Shown here: piece by piece, positions 19,522 through 26,992 of the stretch
How the letters are laid out: each line of letters starts with the position of its first letter
How positions within the stretch are numbered: the first letter of the stretch is position 1
From: a virus
IMG/VR virus record: IMGVR_UViG_3300034279_001044
Location: 1 to 31,177 of that record
Direction: 5' to 3' (one strand)
Length of the DNA: 31,177 nt
Translations under genes and position numbers: made by a program
Notes under the pieces: generated by a model
What the model was told of the DNA's origin: nothing
Seen by the model: only the letters and a program-made list of their open reading frames with translations
Database searches by the model: none

Positions 19522-19889
19522 GCGAAATAATCCTTCTGAAATGAAACATCTGATGGTTTTTTGTTTTCTAGAATACTTCTCTTTTCATCCTCTATTGCAT
19601 TTTCGCCAAAGTAAACAGCAATATCATTCATAATATCTTTCATTTCTTTGAAGAAATATCCAGTTTCATCGTCTGCCTCAAACGAACCAATCCTATCTAA
19701 TTGTCTTAAATAGGATTGTTGTGACCGTATTCTGTTTCTTAACTCTGTTAAAAACTTTTCATTTTCTAAAAGTGTATCAACACTTTCTTGTGCCATTTCA
19801 TCCAACTTTTCAAACTTTTTTGTGAGATTGACATTGACATATATTGAAACGGCTAACGATATTGATAATACAATTATTGTAATTACCAT
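19518..19889 (-). CDS. One-TM membrane protein with coiled coil, 123 aa
   Basis: Residues 1-20 form a hydrophobic N-terminal anchor (VITIIVLSISLAVSIYVNVN). A helical region with KKFEKLDEMAQESVDTL and LRNRIRSQQSYLRQLDRIG follows and would form a coiled coil. The last 50 residues are acidic. The gene ends in a four-base ATGA overlap with the sigma-factor gene and lies one base after the ClpP-like gene, so the three are coupled. Small anchored coiled-coil proteins of this kind are common in large T4-like phages, but their roles are unknown. No family was recognised. Confidence 0.65.
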   Translation of the reverse strand: MVITIIVLSISLAVSIYVNVNLTKKFEKLDEMAQESVDTLLENEKFLTELRNRIRSQQSYLRQLDRIGSFEADDETGYFFKEMKDIMNDIAVYFGENAIEDEKRSILENKKPSDVSFQKDYFA

Positions 19890-19890
19890 A

Positions 19891-20550
19891 TTAACCTCTC
19901 TTGTGTTTTGGAGGAATTATTACATCTATTACACCAAGATTTAATGCATCCGATGGTGTAATGTAATAATCTTTTATAGTAACATTTTTCCAAAATTCCA
20001 CATCTTTGTTTGAATTTGTTTTTAGTATTTCCAAAAGTATTTCTTCCAATTTTTCCATGTGTTGAACATTTGCTTTCATATCGGAGGATTTACCATATAT
20101 GTCAGAACTAATCTCATGGAACATGATAGTAGAGTATTGGGATGCCAAACGAGCGCCAGTTCCTGCACAAAGAATAAGAGCAGCAGCAGACATTGCTCTA
20201 CCTCTACAAATAGTATTAACTTTAACGTCAAGACTTTGCATATAATCAATGATACCAAGTGCCTCATAAACAGAACCACCATCGGAATTGATGATAAGAT
20301 TTATTGGATCATTTTTGTGTTCTTCCGTTCTCATGTGCATTATTGCACGAATACGTGTGATAATGTCATATAAAGAACCATCCATGATTTCACCGAATAA
20401 TAAAACAGTTGATGCATTTACATCAATTCCATAATCCATTTGAGTTGTTGCTTCTTTCCAACGAACTGGAATATCATTTTCTTTTTCTTTTGATTTATTG
20501 TCTACTTGGTTTTGTTCAACAACATCTTCGCCATCATAAAAATCGTTCAT
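19891..20550 (-). CDS. ClpP-like serine protease, 219 aa
   Basis: The ClpP fold is recognisable: NLIINSDGGSVYEALGIIDY, then RGRAMSAAALILCAGTGARLA, then STIMFHEISS, and at the end DYYITPSDALNLGVIDVII. The catalytic triad is intact by alignment at Ser121, His145 and Asp194; the 24 and 49 residue spacings agree with bacterial ClpP. About 40 residues precede the core, mostly charged (Asn/Asp/Glu/Lys), which could be a propeptide or a phage-specific extension. Phage ClpP-like proteins serve as capsid maturation proteases or form mixed complexes with host Clp ATPases. No capsid gene is in view to favour the first option. The start is preceded by AAGGAG. It heads the ClpP-membrane protein-sigma gene cluster. 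Confidence 0.85.
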   Translation of the reverse strand: MNDFYDGEDVVEQNQVDNKSKEKENDIPVRWKEATTQMDYGIDVNASTVLLFGEIMDGSLYDIITRIRAIMHMRTEEHKNDPINLIINSDGGSVYEALGIIDYMQSLDVKVNTICRGRAMSAAALILCAGTGARLASQYSTIMFHEISSDIYGKSSDMKANVQHMEKLEEILLEILKTNSNKDVEFWKNVTIKDYYITPSDALNLGVIDVIIPPKHKRG

Positions 20551-20586
20551 AACAGAACTCCTTGTTAGAATATAACAATGACATCA

Positions 20587-21675
20587 CTATAAAGTTATTC
20601 CTCTCCTATATCCTAAATCAGGTCTAGGTGGTTCTTCATAGAATGCCCTTTCAATTTCATTTTGTTCTAATATAACATTTTCTTCCTTAACTGCCAAAGG
20701 TTTTTTTTCTTTTTTATTTTTTGTTTTTTTAACTACTGTAACTGCATCTGTTATTTGAGATTCTACTGTTGATTTTATTTTATCTTGTGGTAATATAATA
20801 TCTATAGCATCTTCCGTAACTTTTTCTTTTTTAGATGGTGGCGGTAAATTGTCATCTTCTGGTGGAATTTGTTTTTCCAATTCTTTGTACCTCAAATGAT
20901 TTGCCGCAATAACTAAACTAACTGCAAGTGGATCAAATACTGAAACCAGTACGAGTATGAACCAATTTACAATTATGTCCATAGGAGCACCAGTCAATCT
21001 ACTCAAGTAAAGTAATGGTCCTATCTCTGATGTAAATGTTGAATTTTCAAGAACTAATTTTTCTTGTTCTAATTTAGCAACACTATCTGATAAACCAATA
21101 GATTTCTGATTTAGTTCCGATATTTCTTTGTTTAATGTTTGAGTAGAATTATCAACCGATTGGATATTTTTTTGTAAACCCTTTGTTCCCTTCTTTTGTG
21201 TCAGTTGGTTATTCAGAGAATTTTCTTGTGTCAATCTTAATTGATCGTAAGATGATATTCTCTGCCCCTTTTGTTTTACAAGAGTGTCTATTTGTGATTT
21301 TTGTTCAATGAAGATTTCTTTCTTTTTATCAATCAATGCAATTTTATTTTGTGTTTCGTATATTTCTTTTGCAGTTTCTTGATAAGAATTGGTTAGATAC
21401 CCATAAACACCAACCGATGTTAATATCATAAGAATAACAGCGGAAGACATCAGATATACTTTGAAAGCAGTTTTGAGAGTTTTGTAGTGGTCATGTAGGA
21501 ATGTGATAACCACTAATTTTGAAAATTCTAACATTCCGGCCATCCCCACGATTGACCAAGAACCACCAGAAAATAATTTAGATATACCGTAAACAGAGTA
21601 GTATCCTGAAAATACTGCCAATCCGATAGCACAAAACCAGATTAGATTTTTCAGAGAGAATAATTTGTATGACAT
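20587..21675 (-). CDS. Four-TM membrane protein with periplasmic coiled coil, 362 aa
   Basis: Three hydrophobic segments lie at about residues 9-29, 40-60 and 68-90, and a fourth at about 230-260 (NWFILVLVSVFDPLAVSLVI). Between segments 3 and 4 is a roughly 120-residue coiled coil with Gln, Lys and Asn-rich heptads (QNKIALIDKKKEIFIEQKSQ). The last 100 residues are Pro/Glu and then Lys-rich and probably cytoplasmic. The predicted topology puts the coiled coil outside the inner membrane. The protein resembles the multi-TM coiled-coil group of DUF4407-type membrane proteins in layout only. Its function is unknown; superinfection exclusion or membrane remodelling are guesses. Its ribosome-binding region lies beside a nested hairpin. 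Confidence 0.65.
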   Translation of the reverse strand: MSYKLFSLKNLIWFCAIGLAVFSGYYSVYGISKLFSGGSWSIVGMAGMLEFSKLVVITFLHDHYKTLKTAFKVYLMSSAVILMILTSVGVYGYLTNSYQETAKEIYETQNKIALIDKKKEIFIEQKSQIDTLVKQKGQRISSYDQLRLTQENSLNNQLTQKKGTKGLQKNIQSVDNSTQTLNKEISELNQKSIGLSDSVAKLEQEKLVLENSTFTSEIGPLLYLSRLTGAPMDIIVNWFILVLVSVFDPLAVSLVIAANHLRYKELEKQIPPEDDNLPPPSKKEKVTEDAIDIILPQDKIKSTVESQITDAVTVVKKTKNKKEKKPLAVKEENVILEQNEIERAFYEEPPRPDLGYRRGITL

Positions 21676-21679
21676 TTAT

Positions 21680-21730
21680 ATCCCAATTATTGTTCATAAA
21701 TACATACAGATAAATATGAACTTTTGGGAT
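21680..21730 (-). promoter_or_regulatory. Nested hairpin in leader of the four-TM membrane protein gene
   Basis: Two perfect 7-bp inverted repeats are nested: an outer pair ATCCCAA/TTGGGAT (21680-21686 with 21724-21730) and an inner pair GTTCATA/TATGAAC (21692-21698 with 21715-21721). On the transcribed minus strand, the outer arm TTGGGAT ends only four bases before the start codon at 21675. There is no U-run after it, so it is not an intrinsic terminator. It could hide the start region and control translation. Confidence 0.5.
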
Positions 21731-21737
21731 TTTGGGG

Positions 21738-22643
21738 TTAGATTCCGTATTCCGTTAGGTATCGTTTGAGAGCAAGTTCTTTTGCTTTACATTCTAACAT
21801 AATATCAATATCATGTCCGTATGTGTTAATTTTTTCTAATATGTAGTCTGCATGGGCTTGTGGTTTTTCTTTTGGATTACCGGTTTCTTTTAGTCTTGAG
21901 GATGAATAATGAACAACTGGTGTAATATCTTCTGGCCATGTAGATATTGCAAGTTCGAGTGCCTGTTGTTCAGTCAAATCGCCAGTACAAAATTGGTGAT
22001 GGTGATAATCAAATACAATAGGAATACCACAACATTCATGAATTTTCATAAGATCTTTTACTGAATACATACTTGCTTTATCATCATTCTCAATGGTAAG
22101 TCTTGAACGAACACTATGGGATAATAATTGAAAGTTTTGACACCAACGGTCAAGTGATGCGGTCTTGTCACCATAGACACCGTTACAATGTATATTGATT
22201 TTGTTGTATGGTGTATGTGATAAACCCATCATGTCAAATACTTTACCATGTAATTCTAAGTCAATTATGGTATTCTTAACAACATCCGAATTTGGTGAAC
22301 ATAGAACATTGAAAGGTCCAGGATGACATGATAGACGAACACCATGTTCTTTTGCATAATCACCAATTCTTTTAAGAACAATTTTGATTTTATCAATATC
22401 TTTGAGTTGTTCCAAGTCGTATTCAGAACCCCAAGGAAATACATTAGAAGATGTGCGGAATAAATAAATACCGTTTTGGACATTCCATTTGATAATTTTT
22501 TCCATATCAACAACATTCAGATATGCAAGTTCAGAACAGTAGTCTAAACCTTTTTGTAGAAATGTTTTTTTAATCATGGAACGGTTGGTAGTGATTTTAT
22601 CTTTTGATAAAGTCATGTTGATGCAGGCATATCCGAGTTTCAT
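21738..22643 (-). CDS. uvsE: UV DNA damage endonuclease (UvsE/UVDE family), 301 aa
   Basis: The family motifs appear in order: LGYACINMTL at the N-terminus, VRLSCHPGPFNVL, INIHCNGVYGDK, a metal-ligand stretch LTIENDDKASMY, IVFDYHHHQFCTGD, and HYSSSR followed by PQAHADYI. These are the metal-binding and active-site positions of the TIM-barrel UVDE enzymes, which cut DNA 5' of UV photoproducts and other lesions. The length of 301 residues is normal for bacterial UvsE, and nothing appears missing. The family's usual 'HxGG' is HCNG here. A host-type promoter lies just upstream (22675-22705), so it is probably transcribed separately and early. The gene is uncommon in tailed phages and was probably acquired from a host. 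Confidence 0.92.
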   Translation of the reverse strand: MKLGYACINMTLSKDKITTNRSMIKKTFLQKGLDYCSELAYLNVVDMEKIIKWNVQNGIYLFRTSSNVFPWGSEYDLEQLKDIDKIKIVLKRIGDYAKEHGVRLSCHPGPFNVLCSPNSDVVKNTIIDLELHGKVFDMMGLSHTPYNKINIHCNGVYGDKTASLDRWCQNFQLLSHSVRSRLTIENDDKASMYSVKDLMKIHECCGIPIVFDYHHHQFCTGDLTEQQALELAISTWPEDITPVVHYSSSRLKETGNPKEKPQAHADYILEKINTYGHDIDIMLECKAKELALKRYLTEYGI

Positions 22644-22674
22644 AGGTTGGCGTTAATGTTTAATGAATAATGTA

Positions 22675-22705
22675 CCAATATACGAAATTTATGAATACGA
22701 TCAAA
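22675..22705 (-). promoter_or_regulatory. Bacteroidota-type promoter for uvsE
   Basis: On the minus strand, TTTG (complement of 22702-22705) is followed after exactly 19 bases by TATATTGG (complement of 22675-22682), one mismatch from TAnnTTTG. The -33 box is followed by ATC, as in the repeated plus-strand promoters at 29420 and beyond. Transcription would begin about 25 bases upstream of the uvsE start. Confidence 0.65.
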
Positions 22706-22706
22706 A

Positions 22707-23390
22707 TTATTTTACTTTGTGTCCATAGAACTCGGATAAGCTATTATACATACCGGTTGTATCAAATTGGTTGGCAATAATTTGTTGGCATCTTTTTTGG
22801 AACAATTCGATATGGTCTCCCCATCTACTTTCAAAAAGATGATATGTTTTATTTTCGTAAAGTGTTCCTATACCATAATACCCATAATTTGATAATCTCC
22901 AAACGCCATCTTTCTTCGGAACTCCATCAAATTTTGTTGGGTATAAACAACGGTATCTCTTTCCCATTTCATCTGCAATGTGACTGACTTCTTCTGCAAC
23001 ATCTGAACGAATGGTTGGATAGAATGTTGGTTTGCCAAGAAGTTCATAACAAGATTTTGTTATAGCAAAAAATGATGGAGCGGCAAATACATGAGTCTTT
23101 GGATGTATATGGTTTGACACTTGTGCATTTCCAAACAAACTATCGTTTTCAGTTACATAGTGGATTGCTTCATCATAAACCTCACGATTAAGTGGAACAC
23201 AGTCAATGTCAAAAAATACATAAATATCAGCGTCAGTATTACGGCAAACTGCATTCATCCATAAACCATGTTCTATATTCATATTATGATATTCAACCGG
23301 AATATCAAAGTGTTTCATAACTTGTTTGTGGGATTGTAGTATTCTGTCATCTACATTATCCCAATGAAGTGTATTTACAGAAATTTTCAT
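22707..23390 (-). CDS. Glycosyltransferase-like protein (GT-A fold), 227 aa
   Basis: The N-terminus ISVNTLHWDNVDDRILQSH and the stretch ADIYVFFDIDCVPLNREVYD are typical of GT-A glycosyltransferases. DID at residues 61-63 would be the metal and nucleotide-sugar binding DxD motif. Later come VFAAPSFFAITKSCYELLG, an acidic RSDVAEEV, and YHLFESR, whose His184 could be the C-terminal metal ligand. The length is normal for a single GT-A domain. There is no signal peptide, so it would act in the cytoplasm on phage DNA, protein or a host glycan precursor. The start has AAAGG eight bases upstream and follows a terminator, so it begins a new unit. Its acceptor cannot be inferred. Confidence 0.65.
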   Translation of the reverse strand: MKISVNTLHWDNVDDRILQSHKQVMKHFDIPVEYHNMNIEHGLWMNAVCRNTDADIYVFFDIDCVPLNREVYDEAIHYVTENDSLFGNAQVSNHIHPKTHVFAAPSFFAITKSCYELLGKPTFYPTIRSDVAEEVSHIADEMGKRYRCLYPTKFDGVPKKDGVWRLSNYGYYGIGTLYENKTYHLFESRWGDHIELFQKRCQQIIANQFDTTGMYNSLSEFYGHKVK

Positions 23391-23406
23391 AACATAACCT
23401 TTGTAT

Positions 23407-23432
23407 AAAAAAACCCCTACAAATTGTAGGGG
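23407..23432 (-). terminator. Intrinsic terminator after the lipoprotein gene
   Basis: A perfect 7-bp stem CCCCTAC/GTAGGGG (23414-23420 with 23426-23432) encloses a five-base loop. On the minus strand it is followed by seven T residues (complement of 23407-23413). It ends the leftward unit that includes the lipoprotein gene and separates it from the glycosyltransferase gene. Confidence 0.85.
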
Positions 23433-23468
23433 CTATTAGGGGTTTACCCTTTCCATTCCGAACATGGA

Positions 23469-23999
23469 TTAAGGTTTAACTCTATCACATGGAACTTTAC
23501 CAGTTGCCTTCCAAATGTTCCAAAGTGTAAGTTGATCTTTTCTCAAAAGAACTTCAATATCAGTATGTGTATTTTTTACACACACTGCCATTTTTTCTCT
23601 ATATTCTTTTTCCAAATCTCTTTGTGTTTGACGAAATTGAAAAGTAATCATTTCTATTTCTTTTTTGATTTCATCTGTTTTTTCAACACGGCGATATTTT
23701 TCGATTTTTGCATTATACTCTTGGCGAAGTGTTTTAATTGACTCTTGAAATTCTTTTTTACATTCAATACTACATTGTTTTTCTTCTCTCAAAATCAATC
23801 GTATCACACTATCTTGTTGTCTTGTTAGTCCTAAACATGGCAATACTTGTTCAATAGGAATACGTCTTTTCACCGTATCTTTTTGAACTGGTGTTCTCTT
23901 TTCAAAAATAGTTGTATCTGATGTTGGTAATGGATTTTCGTTACATCCAATTACTACCATTGATAAACTTACAATCACTAACAATAAAAACTTTTTCAT
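23469..23999 (-). CDS. Exported lipoprotein with coiled coil, 176 aa
   Basis: A signal peptide with a lipobox is clear: MKKFLLLVIVSLSMVVIGC, with Cys19 as the lipidated residue. The mature part starts with a Thr/Pro-rich linker, then LGLTRQQDSVIRLILREEKQ, a Cys pair, and a long Lys/Glu helical region (IKTLRQEYNAKIEKYRR), ending WNIWKATGKVPCDR. The 'LT-x-x-Q' opening followed by helices recalls periplasmic Spy/CpxP-type proteins, but this is weak. In phages, small lipoproteins can be outer-membrane spanins, although this one is larger than Rz1. SD-like TTTGGAG precedes the ATG. It could equally be a host-derived morphology or exclusion gene. It ends at the terminator at 23407. Confidence 0.7.
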   Translation of the reverse strand: MKKFLLLVIVSLSMVVIGCNENPLPTSDTTIFEKRTPVQKDTVKRRIPIEQVLPCLGLTRQQDSVIRLILREEKQCSIECKKEFQESIKTLRQEYNAKIEKYRRVEKTDEIKKEIEMITFQFRQTQRDLEKEYREKMAVCVKNTHTDIEVLLRKDQLTLWNIWKATGKVPCDRVKP

Positions 24000-24011
24000 A
24001 TAAACTCCAAA

Positions 24012-24641
24012 TTAAAAATCTATTGTAGGGTTATTGTTAAAACTTCCAGTGTAAGAACCGGTTGCATAAACTAATCTAATTGCCAACCCCATATTCTTCA
24101 ATGCATCTATATTTATTGCATTTTTATTTTGCCAATACAATCTTATTGACTCAGCAGAATCAGCGGAAGCAGTTGTTGAAGTCCAATAATTTGCACTCCA
24201 ACCAAAATCCCAAAACTCTCCGGTGTGTTTCATAAAACCACTTGGGTTTGCAGAATATCCACTTTGATTATTTCCGTTTGGATTACTTCTGTCTAATGTT
24301 TCCCAATTTTTAGTATTTTTCATTTTGAAACCAGCAAGTTTTTCACCACCCAAAAATGTTATTACTGTGTTGTAATCGGCAAGAGTAGGAACTCTCCATC
24401 CATTAGGTGCAACTTCTTTTGAAGAAGATACAACATAGTAATTGTATAGTTTTCCATATTCTTCTTCGAGACTCGAATCATAGTTGTAATAACACCATGC
24501 CGGTGTTTCGGTTGCAATGCATTCCAACCATTGTTCTGAACTTGTTACTTCCGTTATTGGTGTTCCATCTTGGAACGTTTCGACGGCAAGATTGTCTCTC
24601 ATCCAGTATTGTGAACCAATTTGCACGATAGCATTGAACAT
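24012..24641 (-). CDS. C-type-lectin-like protein with Fibrobacter major paralogous domain, 209 aa
   Basis: The protein is essentially one domain of the 'Fibrobacter succinogenes major paralogous' type: IGSQYWMRDNLAVETFQDGT at residues 8-27, then WCYYNYDSSLEEEYGKLYNY, then APNGWRVPTLADYNTVITFLGG, SGYSANPSGFMK, FGWSANYWTSTT and MGLAIRLVYA. These are the usual landmarks in the usual order. The fold is lectin-like and common in FCB-group surface proteins and phage adhesins. No signal peptide is present, so the protein is probably a virion adhesin or an intracellular protein rather than secreted. AGGAG lies upstream of the ATG. It sits outside the baseplate operon, beside the lipoprotein gene. 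Confidence 0.75.
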   Translation of the reverse strand: MFNAIVQIGSQYWMRDNLAVETFQDGTPITEVTSSEQWLECIATETPAWCYYNYDSSLEEEYGKLYNYYVVSSSKEVAPNGWRVPTLADYNTVITFLGGEKLAGFKMKNTKNWETLDRSNPNGNNQSGYSANPSGFMKHTGEFWDFGWSANYWTSTTASADSAESIRLYWQNKNAINIDALKNMGLAIRLVYATGSYTGSFNNNPTIDF

Positions 24642-24701
24642 TAAATTCTCCTGTGTTGTTTATCAAAGATAGCTACTTTGTATAAATATAAATCATAAGA
24701 A

Positions 24702-24983
24702 TTAAACACTTTGTTTTTTATATTTTCTTTTTGGTTTCTCAACTGGTTTTTCTTTTTTTGATGCCTTAGCAACTTTTGCATTGTGTTCCTTTGCCATCTT
24801 CTTAACGTTCTCTCTTTCAATATCGTCAGCGTGTTGATGAATTGTTTTGATGATAAGTTTTTTATCTTCCAATTCAGTCAATACTTCCCTAAATTTATCA
24901 CGATAATATAACCAAACTCCACCGCCACCAATCAAAAATGGAATAATTGCCTGCAATAAAATTGCAATAATTTGTTCAGACAT
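24702..24983 (-). CDS. Small one-TM protein with basic tail, 93 aa
   Basis: A hydrophobic segment at residues 5-27 (IIAILLQAIIPFLIGGGGVW) is followed by a charged helix and a Lys/Pro/Ala-rich tail (KKEKPVEKPKRKYKKQSV). AGGAGAAGG precedes the start. The small size and single membrane segment would fit a spanin-like or holin-like protein, but the basic tail and lack of a lysin gene next to it leave this open. No family was recognised. Confidence 0.6.
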   Translation of the reverse strand: MSEQIIAILLQAIIPFLIGGGGVWLYYRDKFREVLTELEDKKLIIKTIHQHADDIERENVKKMAKEHNAKVAKASKKEKPVEKPKRKYKKQSV

Positions 24984-24997
24984 AACCTTCTCCTAAC

Positions 24998-25531
24998 TTA
25001 ATTTGTAAAACAAAAAATATATTTTCCTTCCGTAAGTCTTTTTACAGTAAACTTCTTGGAATGTGTATTAAAATGTTGGAATAGATACAACATACTATAC
25101 TTAAAAACAGATGTTGTTTGTTCTTTTATAGTAAAAATAACATTATCCGAAAAGTTTAGACATTCTCTGATAACAGTATCTATGAATTGATATTGTCTTT
25201 CACTATAAAGTGGTTTATCAAATACACCGGTTATCAGAGTCCAGTTGTATCTTTCATCGCCTATATTATCAATATATTCTTGCATGGATTCATTAACAGT
25301 AATCCATTGGTGTGTTTTTTCCATTGGTTGAAAATCAGAAAATAATGTTTCAATTTCTTCCTTTGTATCTACTGCAGTATATTGTATGTCCAATCCAAAT
25401 TCATCAATAGTTTCAAGTAAAAATAAATCACTATCACAGGCACCAAAATGTAAAACTGATTCGTGTTGTCCAATCCCACAATAAATTAACTCTTTAGCCA
25501 GTTCGTTATCATGTTCATTATTTTTTTTCAT
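24998..25531 (-). CDS. Methyltransferase-like (Rossmann) protein, 177 aa
   Basis: The fold looks like a class I SAM-dependent methyltransferase. ESVLHFGACDSDLFLLETI would be the first strand with the glycine loop, LDIQYTAVDTKEEIETLF the second strand ending in an acidic residue, and YNWTLITGVFDKPLY, with SDNVIFTIKEQ further on, the later strands. The glycine loop is poor (G-A-C-D rather than GxGxG), so catalytic activity is uncertain. The second in-frame ATG (25531) is taken as the start because AGGA lies about nine bases from it and abuts the first ATG. It lies between ThyX and the small TM protein on the same strand. Confidence 0.5.
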   Translation of the reverse strand: MKKNNEHDNELAKELIYCGIGQHESVLHFGACDSDLFLLETIDEFGLDIQYTAVDTKEEIETLFSDFQPMEKTHQWITVNESMQEYIDNIGDERYNWTLITGVFDKPLYSERQYQFIDTVIRECLNFSDNVIFTIKEQTTSVFKYSMLYLFQHFNTHSKKFTVKRLTEGKYIFCFTN

Positions 25532-25547
25532 ATTATACATTCCTATA

Positions 25548-26234
25548 TTATTTCCAATTTAATGCTTCCGAAATGTTCGGAAATTGATTTACAAAAATTG
25601 ATTTTATACCATCTGCAATCAAACGATGTTCTTTTTGTGTATCAGACGAACAACGAAGTTCCAGATAATGAATCCAACTACGAACAGAACCTTTCATATA
25701 CATAGTAGTTTCTGTTGATAATGGAAGAACATCACGAGCTGTTTCTCTTGATATTCCTTGTTTAATCAATTTATCGTATAACATTTTTGAATTTGCAATA
25801 TGTTGTTCAATATCACGCTCTAATGTGAAATCTGGAACAACTTCTTCCGAACTTTGTCTATTTGTTTTTCCTTGTCTTCTCAATTCTATTTTTTGTATTT
25901 CTGTTGCTGTTGAATATCTTTGAGAAAATTCTTGGAAAGCAAAAGATTTATGACGAAGAATCTGAGCTGCAATACTTCTTCGAGTTACAATCTCAAATGT
26001 AATATCAACAAATTCAAATGGAGACCAATGTTTATGTTTAATCAAATAGTTTATCAATTTTGGAGCAGTTTCCATATTCATCTGATTATCTGGATTACTT
26101 ACTCTAGCAATATAAACAATCAATTCTTCTGGTGTTACTGTTGTGAATGAACCATCTTCGGTGAATCTAACTAATTCTGATGGATTTGTGATCGAAACTA
26201 ATCTTACTGTATCTTTTAATTCAGTAATACTCAT
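25548..26234 (-). CDS. thyX: Flavin-dependent thymidylate synthase ThyX, 228 aa
   Basis: The ThyX signature is present around residues 94-108: QILRHKSFAFQEFSQRYS, with the family Ser at 104. The usual RHR is RHK here. Other landmarks are HWSPFEFVDITFEI before it and ARDVLPLSTETTMYMKGSVR followed by IHYLELRCSS afterwards. The enzyme makes dTMP from dUMP using FAD, NADPH and methylene-tetrahydrofolate, without dihydrofolate as product. The length is normal. It overlaps no neighbour and follows the 158-residue gene by three bases. Phages carry ThyX to raise dTTP supply for an AT-rich genome. No dCMP deaminase or dUTPase is visible in this window. Confidence 0.93.
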   Translation of the reverse strand: MSITELKDTVRLVSITNPSELVRFTEDGSFTTVTPEELIVYIARVSNPDNQMNMETAPKLINYLIKHKHWSPFEFVDITFEIVTRRSIAAQILRHKSFAFQEFSQRYSTATEIQKIELRRQGKTNRQSSEEVVPDFTLERDIEQHIANSKMLYDKLIKQGISRETARDVLPLSTETTMYMKGSVRSWIHYLELRCSSDTQKEHRLIADGIKSIFVNQFPNISEALNWK

Positions 26235-26237
26235 AAC

Positions 26238-26714
26238 TTATTTTTTACCTTTATTTATTTTTACCAATCTTATATTGATTCCTGTTTTATCTTCTGTAAT
26301 AATAACCGAATGGTCACCCGAATACAACAACATAGTTAGCCATTTAAGAAATTTGTTTACATCAGTATCAATTGGATCATTAAAGTTTTTATCTTTACCT
26401 TTCAAATCTTTTTTACCGAAGAAATTTTCAGGATTTTTCATCATTTCATCTTCAAATTTATCTTCGTCTGACTTTGGTAATTCAGATGGTGGCATCATAA
26501 AATCTTTATCTTCATCTTCACCATCTGTTTCTTCTTTGCGTTTTTCTTTTATTTTACGCATAATTTCTTCGAGTGTATAAAAATCATAAATTTGATTAAA
26601 GTTGTCAAGAAATCTATTCAATTCGTTCTTGGTCATCTTTTCATCTTTTCCTCCACGCAAATCTACTTCATAGTAATTCAACATGGATTTTAATTTATGT
26701 TCTTGTTTTGTCAT
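26238..26714 (-). CDS. Acidic/charged protein upstream of thyX, 158 aa
   Basis: A helical N-terminus (KLKSMLNYYEVDLRGGKDEK) leads to a highly charged, low-complexity middle (ETDGEDEDKDFMMPPSELP). The more ordered C-terminus contains FLKWLTMLLYSGDHSVIITE and ends KINKGKK. No membrane segment or enzyme motif is seen. It overlaps the upstream gene by 20 bases and lies three bases before thyX, so it is translated as part of that run. No family was recognised. Confidence 0.6.
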   Translation of the reverse strand: MTKQEHKLKSMLNYYEVDLRGGKDEKMTKNELNRFLDNFNQIYDFYTLEEIMRKIKEKRKEETDGEDEDKDFMMPPSELPKSDEDKFEDEMMKNPENFFGKKDLKGKDKNFNDPIDTDVNKFLKWLTMLLYSGDHSVIITEDKTGINIRLVKINKGKK

Positions 26715-26946
26715 TATTCTGCCTTTTTATAGTGTCTATGACTTCAATGTATTCATAGTTTCCATTTTTTATTTGTTGGATTGAATAATCTTTCAGTTCT
26801 TTACATATTTTTTGGTTTGTACCAAATGTGTTTGCCATTTCAACCATTGTTTCTTTTGTATGTATGTGACTTGGCTTCATAAAATCAAGACGAAGTGCAA
26901 ACCACATTGCAACAAACCCTAGTATGAATGATGATACTATTTCCAC
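26695..26946 (-). CDS. Small N-terminally anchored protein, 83 aa (GTG start)
   Basis: The start is GTG at 26946, supported by GGAG six bases upstream; no ATG gives a better reading. Residues 3-21 are hydrophobic (IVSSFILGFVAMWFALRLD) and probably anchor the protein. The rest is a soluble helix-rich tail ending in a Lys/Arg/Asn stretch. It overlaps the next gene by 20 bases. No family was recognised; it is a typical small phage membrane protein. Confidence 0.55.
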   Translation of the reverse strand: MEIVSSFILGFVAMWFALRLDFMKPSHIHTKETMVEMANTFGTNQKICKELKDYSIQQIKNGNYEYIEVIDTIKRQNNDKTRT

Positions 26947-26992
26947 CTAATTCTCCAAAATTGTAAACTTCATTTCAGATAAATAGATATGT

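Noticed and set aside
22265-22516. Alternative minus-strand frame within uvsE
   Set aside because: It lies wholly within the UvsE reading frame, which has all family motifs; codon pattern and lack of a start site argue against it.
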